From: Przewalskia tangutica
Lineage: Eukaryota > Streptophyta > Magnoliopsida > Solanales > Solanaceae
Direction: 5' to 3'
Length of the DNA: 64,000 nt
Assembly: GCA_029844215.1 (NCBI GenBank)
Contig: CM056731.1
Location: 80,124,992 to 80,188,991 of the forward strand
Shown here: positions 45,933 through 56,332 of the stretch, one piece after another
Position numbering within the stretch: position 1 is the first letter of the stretch
Layout of the letters: each line of letters opens with the position of its first letter
Translations under genes and position numbers: made by a program
Notes under the pieces: generated by a model
The model's input: only the letters and a program-made list of their open reading frames with translations
Database searches by the model: none
Told to the model about the DNA's origin: nothing

Positions 45933-46214
45933 CTTTCGGAGTCCAATCTAATTAGATAGCGACATAGTCTCCTTTTACTGCACCCTTCATACAACATATG
46001 CCACCCATGGCCACATAACAATACTTATACTAAAATGTCAACCTTGGCACTCACGAAGCCAACTAGTCCATACTCATAATGACCTCAAAGTCTGTCGTAA
46101 TCATCTCTACTAGGTCTACTAGGGTCTGACGACTGTATCGTCACCGGGCAAATCTCTTATACCCGCTCAGCTACCACCCCAAACACTCACGGGTGTAGTT
46201 ACCTCGAAAGGTTC
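45933..46214 (-). pseudogene. Aspartic protease relic, left half of element 4
   Basis: On the minus strand 46214-46200 reads EPFEVTTPV, matching RPFEVATPVG of the protease in element 5. AERVYK follows in another frame, and then TTDFEVIMSMD and a TAG where element 5 has TDFDVIMGMDWLASF: a Trp codon has become a stop. The protease would cut the Gag-Pol polyprotein. The catalytic Asp region is not in this piece. The left part (45933-46030) is not recognisable. The fragment abuts LTR c without a target duplication. Confidence 0.8.
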
Positions 46215-49200
46215 TGTCACGACCCGTTCCGGGGCCCGTGACTGGTGCCTTACCCAGGCACCTAAGTAGTCATACATCAGAGAAATCAGCGGAATATAAA
46301 ACAACGAAGATATGAAACAGTATAAATAAGACACAGTTTCTGGGAAAAAGTTGCCTTTCGGCATATATGCATATAAGTACCCCAAAATGAGCGATTCATC
46401 CCAACCTTACAACAGTCTACGGACTCAGAGTTTAAAACAACAATGGCGGGCGGGGCCGCCATACCCTGAATGCAAATATCTACAACGACAGGGACCATAC
46501 CAAAATGCTAAGCCTCGGAAAGCGGAGCTTTCCCAACGCTGAAGCGGTGATCCTAAGAGCGGGGATCAACGGTGGAATACCTTTACTGCGGCATGAACGC
46601 AGCCCAGGAAGTCGATGCAACAGTACCAAGTATGTGGCGAATATACTTGTAAATGAAATCATAGTAGTCTATATAAAGCGGGAGACATGTATGATAACCA
46701 AAACTACGATTCACTATAAATAGCGGTCATGTCAAGTCGAGGACTCACGCCTCAAAGTCATCATAAAACCGTGCGGGGTAAATGCGAAGGCATAGCGACT
46801 ACTAAAACCCACAGTACAAACAAGGTCGTAAAGCGTATCATGAGATCTGTCTGACCGTCACATGATCAAAGGCGGCCACTCGCGCGATATCTAATGTGCG
46901 CGTCTAGCCACGGAACTTCAGTAGCTCGCACGGGCCACTCGAATGGCCCGCATGAGGTATTCCGCGCATCGAGGGTAGCTACTCCCGGCGTCTGGACTCG
47001 CCGTCGCGTAGCCACAAAGACCGCATGACCACAAGGGCGCGTACTAACACGGAACTCCGCTTGATTCCGCAGGCCATCTGAACTGCGCATAAGGTATTCT
47101 CGAATCATAGGTCACTAGACGCTTTGAGTCTACCCGCGTCGGAGGCGACTTAACCCCCGGAATCATGAGTGATATAATATCATCATAACAGCTTATCGTT
47201 AAACAACCTAAGCACAACAAGGGAAAACCCCTTTACACAAACATCACAAGATACTAACTCACGTAGCATCCTAACATGTTTACTTATCAAGTCAACAAGA
47301 AAGTATTACAAGACTATCACAAATCAATAAAATCAAGTTATTCACACAAGGTACTTTCTACATTATGTTAACAAGTTCGGGTTTTTAGCCCCAAAGTACT
47401 TCATGTATTACTCTTTTAAAAGATCCGTTTCTTTCACAAAAGTCACACAATACCCGTAGTATAAAAATAAAGTGATTATCTTTTGAAGTAAATCAAAACA
47501 CTTCTCTTTGTAAAATCAAGTAACAACATTCTTTTCCCAACGCTCAAGTTTGCCTAATTTCAATTACTCAAGTTTCTCATTTTCGAAAGGTTTCGTAGTT
47601 CATAGTTTTAATCCTTTAAAACAATTTGAGAAACATATACCTTATGTGTGAGTAGGTTATTATTGATCATAACAATCTTATTACATCAGCCATGATCTAG
47701 GAAATGTAATATCATTTTGTCTCATCTTAGCTCCTATGCAGATGGAAGTTTCTACTGGTTTTAATAATACTTTATTAGTCAAAACATTTCCCTTTATTAG
47801 CGCTGCTGTGGTTTGTTCGACATTCATTCCGATCGGTAAAACATCATTCCTTTTAAAAACCAAAAATACTATTTACTCACGAATGAGGTTTCACATTTTT
47901 TAACAAAATTCATATTAGTTTAATTAAGTCAAGTCTCTTATTTTCTTAAATCAATAAATCATTCTTTTTATCACTCTTAAGCCGTTATACCTAACTTCCC
48001 ATAAAGCTAGTATAACTCTTAAGCTTTTAAAACAAAGTGTTACTCTTAAAAAGGTTTCTTAATTCTTTTGAACTACTTCAGATTCTTTTTATTCAGGCTT
48101 AAGTCAAAAGACATTGCCGTAATTATTATTCAGGCTTAAGTCCGAAGACATTGCCGTAATTATTATTCAGTTAACACACGTACGTCTACCGTACTATATA
48201 CATATTTTTTAAAATATCATGCTCAAGAGGATAGGAAGAATCACATACCTTCTCGTGAAATCCACCGCCAAGTTGAATATGTCGCGCGAAGAATCGACCT
48301 ATAACGATCCAAATCGTCTATCAGCGTCTGGCATGCTGTACAAAGCTCTGCGAGAGGGTTCGCTATTCTATGGACATTTGGGCAGCTTCCCTACCGGTGA
48401 GCTACTCAAGTCTCGTGAAAACGATCTATGTAAATCTGATTCTATTATTCTTCTTTAAACCGCCCTACTGTGATATCGGTTCAATTCTATTCTTTAATAT
48501 CCTTCTAAGTATTTATACTTATTCCTATACTTCTACAGTATGTATTTTCTAATTACAAAAGGAGGATAAGGTTATTTACCTCGGTAAGCCCAATAATATC
48601 CTAGATAAAAGTCGCGCCTGAGCAAGGTTTAGCTCCTATGTTGTACGCTCCGGTAGCTCCAAGAAAACCTTAGAAGTTCTTCACAACTTCTACTAAGGAC
48701 TAAGGGATTTGGGCTAGGATATTTTGGGCATTATAACAATACTAGAAGGCAACTTTTCTACCAAGGGAGGGGGGGTAGATTTGGCTAGGCTAGAGGATTA
48801 GCCTCGGCTAAGCTTCTCGGGGAGGTGGGTTGGACGAAAAGGCTTAAGGGAGAGGAGAGGATTTTAGACTTGGGAAGTTTGTTTGTGGATGAAGAACTCT
48901 TCATCACAAGAGGGGTATTTATAGGTCAAGGGATGGCCAACCAATGGCCAAGATTATGCCAAGTGCAAGGCAGGTGTAAGGCCAAGATTTGGGCAAGTGT
49001 ACCTAGCCAACTTGCACACAAAATATCCTACCAACTCAGAGACAAAATGGCTAACTTGATCGGCCTATAGGCGCCTCAAGTCCATCAATTGGAGGGTGAC
49101 AAGTGTCGCCCTCCCGGTGGCCCAAAGTGTTTCGTCTCTCGGAACAATCCGCAAATATACTAAATGACATAGCCGGAATGTACCCTACGCGAGTTTAGTA

Positions 49201-49614
49201 AAGCGTTTAGTCAAACGACTCTAATCGGGTGTTGTGCACAAAGTGAAATTCGGCCAAGCCACCTAGGGGGGGGGGGTGACACGTGTCGCTCTCCTACTCG
49301 TCCAAAATATTTCATCTTCCGAAAATATCCACAATGGCCAAAATCTCGAAAACAAAGTGGGCCCCACAAAACCGTAAATTTCTCCCGTGGGCCCCACGTG
49401 ACCATTTCCGAAAATAAAATTCCATAATTCTCTAATATTCCAAGAAGTCCGAATACCAAATCTGGGAATCCAATTCCCATTAACGAACCTTTTTCTTCAC
49501 AAAAACCGGAAACTTTTCCGTCGAAAAATCACATCTTTCTTTCTTTCCAAAATTTCTGTCGTATTCTCGTACGTACATCCTCACATACATACCCTGAAAC
49601 TACGGGGTATAACA
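46215..49614 (-). repeat. 3' LTR of element 3
   Basis: Left end TGTCACGACCCGTTCCGGGG, right end ACTACGGGGTATAACA. It holds a GC-rich two-unit repeat near 46900-47110, the weaker palindrome variant near 47985-48020, a 42-bp tandem duplication (48086-48167, GGCTTAAGTC...AAGACATTGCC twice) and a TATA box at 48916-48923 (minus). The stretch 47160-48170 matches 53070-54075 almost perfectly. Confidence 0.93.
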
Positions 49615-49629
49615 TTCTCCCCTCCTTAG
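49615..49629 (-). promoter_or_regulatory. Polypurine tract, element 3
   Basis: AAGGAGGGGAGAA on the minus strand, next to the 3' LTR. Confidence 0.87.
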
Positions 49630-49939
49630 AAACATTCGTCCCGAATGTTCCTTCTAAGTCTCAAAACAAACAGCGATATAGTCCTCACTGCTATACTTAC
49701 GGAAACAACCATGCCACACCTGGCCACAACACAACAAGCGCACATACTTATCTCCAAGTCCACGAGGAATCACCTCTATCACAAAAGCTCCTACTCGAGG
49801 TATAAAAGATACTCCCTTCGCACCTACTCTTTTACAAACGAAATGATCACACCTATGCCTGTAATACATGCTCGCTTCTTCCCTTACTCGTCGTACCCTT
49901 CTCGTATCCTCGATCTCTTTATCAAAACTTACCATGTTT

Positions 49940-50346
49940 CTGGTACTGCTTCCCACTGACTCTGAGCTGCCAATAACCTCTTCTGGATAAGCTCCACCCT
50001 ATCCACACCCTGCCGAACAAGTACGAACCAACTATCTGCACCTTGCTTACATCGAATCAGTCGATCGACACTCTTACACTAGCGCTTATAAAAAGGCTCC
50101 AAACGGCGACACGAATCTGAAAGCGGTAGCTATATAATACATACTCAACAAGAGGCGAAGAGTCCTTACATTTACTCCGAAATCCAACCACTTGCAGGGT
50201 GAATGCGACCGAGATTCACGAGTTCTAACCTTGCTCGTAACTCTTCCGGAAAAGAAAGCAGTAGTAACTTGGACTCCCATCGACCATAAGGTGAAGGTAG
50301 GCACCCCGTGCAGCCTTACAACCTTCTTGAAATAATCATCTCGCAA
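49940..50346 (-). pseudogene. Integrase relic, element 3
   Basis: On the minus strand KKVVRLHGVPTFTL is read at about 50325-50284, and near 50020-49970 a piece reads VDRVELIQKRLLAAQSQ. These match REIVRLHGVP and [17 protein letters not shown] of the integrase core and C-terminal region of element 5. Between them lie frameshifts and stops. The order and the upstream non-coding block are the same as in element 2, so both descend from one deletion event or one parent lineage. Confidence 0.75.
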
Positions 50347-50379
50347 CTTACTACCGAGTACACGGTTTGACTAAAAGAT

Positions 50380-50925
50380 AAGATGGGCTGACCCCATCAG
50401 CCCGACTATCGGTCGAATGCATCCACGAATTAAATGCGATGGTTAACTAAACACAGGCCTAACACCCTCGTGACCCTAACACAAGCGGGACCACCACAAA
50501 CTGACCCCACCACCATATAGGCGCGGGTCGACCATACGTGGCCTCAACCCAACCCGGCAACGCGCAATCACTAGCTCCCTGATTCGGAACAATCTCACTA
50601 ATCACGTTACGAAAACCTAGCGGTCTTCTAAGCTCAACTACCCTCTTTCATTTCACATCTCTCAGGGACTTATCCCAAAAATAAATCTCACGTATATTAT
50701 GCACTTCGATAAGGGTCAAACATGAAATAATTCTTTTACCAAAGATGGCCTCGCCTCTAAGGTCTCTACGTATACATTCTAAGGCTCCCACTTTCTCTAT
50801 CCCCCAATCTTTCCCGATTAACCAATCATGATTCCCAATCACAGTTAACACAATGCTATCTGAAAATAATACTTAAGATATTCGCTACACATATAAATCT
50901 CTTAAGGGTTAAGGATATACCTGTA
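50380..50925 (-). other. Non-coding block, element 3
   Basis: On the minus strand it starts GATACAG/GTATATCCTTAACCC (50925 downward) and contains GTGGTCCCGC and GGTCACGAGGGTG words near 50470-50500. No gene seen. Confidence 0.65.
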
Positions 50926-50956
50926 TCTACGCGGCACTTCCCCTAGGTCGTTTTAA

Positions 50957-51908
50957 TCAAACCCGCCCTGCTGGGCGCATAGCTGGGGAAGGTGATGAAC
51001 TATACACTAATCCCGAAGGCTGAGTCCCTACATCCCCGCCAACTCTGGTTGGACAATTTCTCGTAAAATGGCCCTGCTGGCCGCAAACATAACAAGCTGA
51101 CGCAGAAGCACGACACTCCCCACGATGACATCGACCACAACGGCCACACCTAGGTGGGGGTGGCCTCCCCTGGCTAACACCCCCTCCTCTCCGAACCACT
51201 GCATCCACAACTGGTCTAGTAGGCTGAGTCCTCCTACTTGCATCCTTCCTCATAGAACATTCCCTCGCCATATGGCCCTGACGGACGCAAGTAAAACAAG
51301 CACCAGTGAAGAGACGACATCCCCCTGGATGACGCCTGCCACATTGCGAACACTGAGGAAAATCGAACCTCGTGGAGGACACTGCATCGGCGAGACGCAT
51401 GTCTAATTCTGCCACGAGGCGGTTCGCCTCGAGAGTTACCAAATGATCCTGCCAATCGGGCCCTTTTCTGCTGATCTTGGTTAATCTGTCGATCTCTACA
51501 TCTCTCAGCTCGCTGCGCATAATCCTGAACGCAAGCCTGGCTTATTCCTGACTGAAGAGCTACTTCTTCACAACCCTTCTTTAGATAATCATCAATATCC
51601 TTGGTATACCGGTACATAAAATACTCCCTGGCTGCCAAATCCCTTGCTAGTAACAGGGCCGTCTCCTTCCAATCCATATTTTCTGCTCCAAGCCGTGGAA
51701 CTGAAGGTCCAGATGTCATGGCCGCAGTAGGAACTGCTGCCGCTGTGCCAAACTCTGCTGCTGCTGGCGACGTCTCAGAACTCCCCGCATGAAGCATCAC
51801 CCCAGGTGATGATTGGGCCTGTGCCCTTCTAACTCTCTGAACTCTACTCGCAGCTCCCTCGGCTGCCTTGCCCTTCTGGGCCCGAGTTGCCTGGCGCGGA
51901 GGCATCAC
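50957..51908 (-). pseudogene. Gag with core deletion and duplicated zinc knuckles, element 3
   Basis: The first frame (51908-51234) starts MPPRQATRAQKGKAAEGAAS and runs to LLARDLAAREY. It then jumps straight to YTKDIDDYLKKGCEEVALQSG, so most of the Gag core (the segment with SLRLRDF to LARY in element 1) is missing in frame. A frameshift near 51420 leads to the second frame (51520-50957). This carries two repeated modules, each with a short CX2C-H-C motif followed by a CX2CX4HX4C knuckle: CFTCVRQGHMAREC (residues 75-88) and CYVCGQQGHFTRNC (143-156). The other elements have one module. It may still bind RNA if expressed, but could hardly build a particle. Confidence 0.88.
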
Positions 51909-52017
51909 TGGTAAAGGAAAGGAATACGTTAGAGGGGTCCAACTTATAACACAACTCTAAAGCACGATCTCAGAGTGAGAAAAATGGAAACCAATCCTAA
52001 ATATCCTATAGCCTCCT

Positions 52018-52051
52018 GATTATTGGTGTGGTGCACAACACACCGATAATC
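52018..52051 (-). other. Leader hairpin with GTGCAC loop, element 3
   Basis: Arms GATTAT (52018-52023) and ATAATC (52046-52051), with the GTGCAC loop between. Confidence 0.6.
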
Positions 52052-52088
52052 AAGACTCTACTAGATACGGTCTGTAGACACTTTCCGA

Positions 52089-52109
52089 GGATTAACTGCT
52101 CTGATACCA
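52089..52109 (-). promoter_or_regulatory. Primer binding site, element 3
   Basis: On the minus strand TGGTATCAGAGCAGTTAATCC, four bases from the LTR end at 52114. Confidence 0.93.
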
Positions 52110-52113
52110 CTTT

Positions 52114-55100
52114 TGTCACGACTGCCCGGGGCGTGGATCGTGCCTTACCCGGGCACCTAAGTAGTCATACATCAGAGAAATCAGCGGAATATAAAACAAC
52201 CAAGACATGAAACAGTATAAATAAGACACAGTTAGGAAAAATTGCCTTTCGCATATATGCATATAAGTACCCCAAAATGAGCGATATCCCAACCTTACAA
52301 CAGTCTCATGCACTCTAAGAGTTTAAAACAACAATGGCGTGGACAGGCCCGCCATACCTGAATGCAAATATCTACAACGACAGGGGACCATACCAAAATG
52401 CTAAGCCTCCGGAGAAACGGAGCTTTTCCAACGGTGATCCTAAGAACGGGGATCAACAGTAGGAGTACCTTTACCTGCGGCATGAACGCAGCCCCCCGAA
52501 GGAGGTCAGTACAACAGGTACCAAGTATGTGAAACTGAAAATACTTGTAAATGAAATCATAGTAGTCTATATAAAGCAGGAGACATGTATGATAACCAAA
52601 ACTACAGTTCACTATAAATAAGCAGTCATGTCAAGTCAGGGACTCACGCCCTCAAAGTCATCATAAAACCGTACGGGGTAAGTACGAAGGCATAGCCGAC
52701 TACTAAAACCCACAGTACAAACAAGGTCGTAAACTGTATCATGAGATCTGTCTAGACCGTCACATGATCAAAGCTGGCCACTCGCCCGCAGTATCTAATG
52801 TGCGCGTCTAGCCCTGGAACTTCCCGTAGCTCCGCATGGGCCACTCCAATGGCCCGCATGAGGTATTCCCCGCATCGAGGGTAGCTACTCCCCGGCAGCG
52901 TCCTGGACTCGCCGTCCGCATGGCCACAAAGACCGCATGACCACAAGGGCCGCATACTAACCTGGAACTCCCGCAGTTCCGCATAGGCCATCTGCACTGC
53001 ATAAGGTATTCTCGAATCATAGGTCACTAGACACTGAGTCTACCCCGCGTCGGAGGCGCTTAACCCGGAATCATGAGTGATATAATATCATCATAACCTT
53101 ATCGTTAAACAACCTAAGCACAACAAGTGGAAAACCCTTTTCACTAACATCAGAAGATACTAACTCACGTAGCATCCTAACATGTTTACTTATCAAGTCA
53201 ACAAGAAAGTATTACAAGACTATCACAAATCAATAAAATCAAGTTATTCACACAAGGTACTTTCTACATTATGTTAACAAGTTCGGGTTTTTAGCCCCAA
53301 AGTACTTCATGTATTACTCTTTTAAAAGATCCGTTTCTTTCACAAAAGTCACCTGATACCGTAGTATAAAAATAAAGTGATTATCTTTTGAAGTAAATCA
53401 AAACACTTCTCTTTGTAAAATCAAGTAACAACATTCTTTTCCCAACGCTCAAGTTTGCCTAATTTCAATTACTCAAGTTTCTCATTTTCGAAAGGTTTCG
53501 TAGTTCATAGTTTTAATCCTTTAAAACAATTTGAGAAACATATACCTTATGTGTGAGTAGGTTATTATTGATCATAACAATCTTATTACAGCAGCCATGA
53601 TCTAGGAAATGTAATATCATTTTGTCGCATCGCTCCTATGCAGATGGAAGTTTCTACTGGTTTTAATAATACTTTATTAGTCAAAACATTTCCCTTTATT
53701 AGCGCTGCTGTGGTTTGTTCGACATTCATTCCGATCGGTAAAACATCATTCCTTTTAAAAACCAAAAATACTATTTACTCACGAATGAGGTTTCACACTT
53801 TTTAACAAAATTCATATTAGTATAATTAAGTCAAGTCTCTTATTTTCTTAAATCAATAAATCATTCTTTTTATCACTCTTAAGCCGTTATACCTAACTTC
53901 CCATAAAGCTAGTATAACTCTTAAGCTTTTAAAACAAAGTGTTACTCTTAAAAAGGTTTCTTAATTCTTTTGAACTACTTCAGATTCTTTTTATTCAGGC
54001 TTAAGTCAAAAGACATTGCCGTAATTATTATTCAGGCTTAAGTCCGAAGACATTGCCGTAATTATTATTCAGTTAACACACGTATGTCTACCGTACTATA
54101 TACATATTTTTTAAAATATCATGCTCAAGAGGATAGGAAGAATCACATACCTTCTGAAATCCACCGCCAAGTTGAATATGTCGCGCAGAGAATCGACCTA
54201 TAATATCAACACGTCTATCAACGTCTGATCAGATCTTGCATAAAGCTCTAAGCAGAGGTTCGCTATTCTATGGACATTTGGGCAGCACTTCCTACCCGGT
54301 GAGCTACTCAAGTCATCATGAAAACAGTCTATGTAAATCTGATTCTATTATTCTTCTTTAAACCCTTCTACTGTGATATCGTTCAATTCTATTCTTTAAT
54401 ATCCTTCTAAGTATTTATACTTATTCCTATACTTCTACGATGTATTTTCTAATTACAAAAGGAGGATAAGGTTATTTACCTCGGTAAGCCCAATAATATC
54501 CTAGATAAAAGTCGCGCTGAGCAAGGTTTAGCTCCTATGTTGTGCGCTCAGAGTCTAAGAAAACCTTAGAAGTTCTTCACAACTTCTACTAAGGACTAAG
54601 GGATTTGGGCTAGGGTATTTTAGGCATTATAACAATACTAGAAGGCAACTTTTCTACCAAGGAGAGGGGTAGATTTGGCTAGGCTAGAGGGGATTAGCCT
54701 CGGCTAAGCTTCTGAGGGGAGGTGTGTTGGACGAAAGGCTTAAGGAGATGAGAGGATTTTAGACTTGGGAAGTTTGTTTGTGGATGAAGAACTCTTCATC
54801 ACAAGAGGGTATTTATAGGTCAAGGATGGCCAACCAATGGCCAAGATTATGCCAAGTGCAAGGCAAGTGTAAGGCCAAGATTTGGGCAAGTGTACCTAGC
54901 CAACTTGCACACAAAATATCCTACCAACTCCAAGACAAAAATGGCTAACCCAATCAGCCCTATAGACGCCTCAAGTCCATCAATTGGAGGGTGACAAGTG
55001 TCTCCCTCCCGTTGGCCCAAAGTGTTTCGTCTCTCGGAAAAATCCGCAAAAATAATAAATCACATAGCCGGAATTTAACCTAAGCGAGATTAGTAAAACG

Positions 55101-55501
55101 TTTAGTCTAAAAAAGACTCTAATCGGTTGTTGCACAAAGTGAAATTCGCCAAGCCACCAGGGGTGGGTGACACGTGTCGCTCCTACTGGCCCAAAATATT
55201 TCATCTTCCAAAATATCCACAATGGCCAAAATCTCAAAACAAAGTGGGCCCCACAAAACCGTAAATTTCTCCCGTGGGCCCCACGTGACCATTTCCGAAA
55301 ATAAAATTCCATAATTCTCTAATATTCCAAGAAGTCCGAATACCAAATCTGGGAATCCAATTCCCATTAACGAACCTTTTTCTTCACAAAAACCGGAAAC
55401 TTTTCCGTCGAAAAATCACATCTTTCTTTCTTTCCAAAATTTCTGTCGTATTCTCGTACGTACATCCTCACATACATACCCTGAAACTACGGGGTATAAC
55501 A
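52114..55501 (-). repeat. 5' LTR of element 3
   Basis: Same structure as 46215-49614: GC-rich repeat with GGAACTTCCCGTAGCTCCGC near 52813 and GGAACTCCCGCAGTTCCGC near 52965, a 42-bp tandem duplication near 53990-54070, and a TATA box at 54810-54817 (minus). Right end ACTACGGGGTATAACA at 55501, then GGTTC. Confidence 0.93.
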
Positions 55502-55506
55502 GGTTC

Positions 55507-56332
55507 TTATGGATTCAGGCTCTATTCCTTTACACTTGGTTGCTATCTTTCTTACTGGTCGTACTATTTCCGTACTTCCAACTCATACTAGCATACATAC
55601 ATAACCTTCATACCGATTCTGGCCTCCAATCTTTTGGAGTCACTCTATTAAACAACATAAGGCCATTTCCGGCTCTCACGACCTGGTTCTGGTGGAACAC
55701 GTCCACGAACTCGTACAACGACTAACTAAGCTTGAGCCTTACACCCTCGTGACCCTATCACATAGCGGGACTACTTCCAACTGACCCCATTCCATTTCAA
55801 ACTATGAGGTGACCCGTAATAGGTCCTCAACCCGACCCACCGTCGCACTTAACTCTTAACCTTAGTATGAATAAAATCTTATTGCCCGAGAAGGCCTTAT
55901 ATACCTAAGGTCTCGGCGGTTATCAATATTCTTAGGCTCGCAATTTCCATGCTCCAAGCCTACCTTACCAGTCCCCCCGTAAACGGGTACAATAACTCCT
56001 CATAATATAATAACCATGTTGTCTTGATCACAACAACCATTACTTACTTCATACGGATCTCATCCGTACTATTCTCTTAAGACTACCATGTAGCTTAATC
56101 TATTAACACGGCATTCCATTAAGTTCCTTAACATGACTTCTTAAGGGTTCACTACCCTATCAGACAGCTCATCATTTCCCAATTATCTCAAAATATAACA
56201 TAAGACCTTGGCGATAATTCATTAACTGTTTCATACCTTCCCGGTATCTATTTAATCCTTACCAAATCCTGGTAATCTAAAATCATTCTAGGCAACACGC
56301 GTCTGACCCTCATACATAACTCCGTATAGCTG
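55507..56332 (-). other. Right half of element 4: protease start and non-coding block
   Basis: On the minus strand the bases next to the GGTTC target read GIEPES(I/R), the residues just before RPFEV in the protease of element 5, confirming continuity with 45933-46214. Further along (55580-55980) lie the words of the conserved non-coding block (TCACGAGGGTGTAAGG, GTCGGGTTGAGGACC). The order here is therefore non-coding block, then protease. The first half of the protease with its catalytic Asp is missing. The segment is cut at 56332 by element 5. Confidence 0.7.

Larger units (their letters stand above)
46215..55501 (-). mobile_element. Element 3: complete gag-only gypsy-type LTR retrotransposon
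   Basis: A 9287-bp minus-strand element with LTRs of 3400 bp (46215-49614) and 3388 bp (52114-55501) around 2499 bp. The flanks are identical (GGTTC, 46210-46214 and 55502-55506), and the target is the protease of element 4, which reads on across the insertion. The internal region has a PBS, a leader hairpin, a gag with a core deletion and duplicated zinc knuckles, the non-coding block, an integrase relic and a purine tract. Confidence 0.95.
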
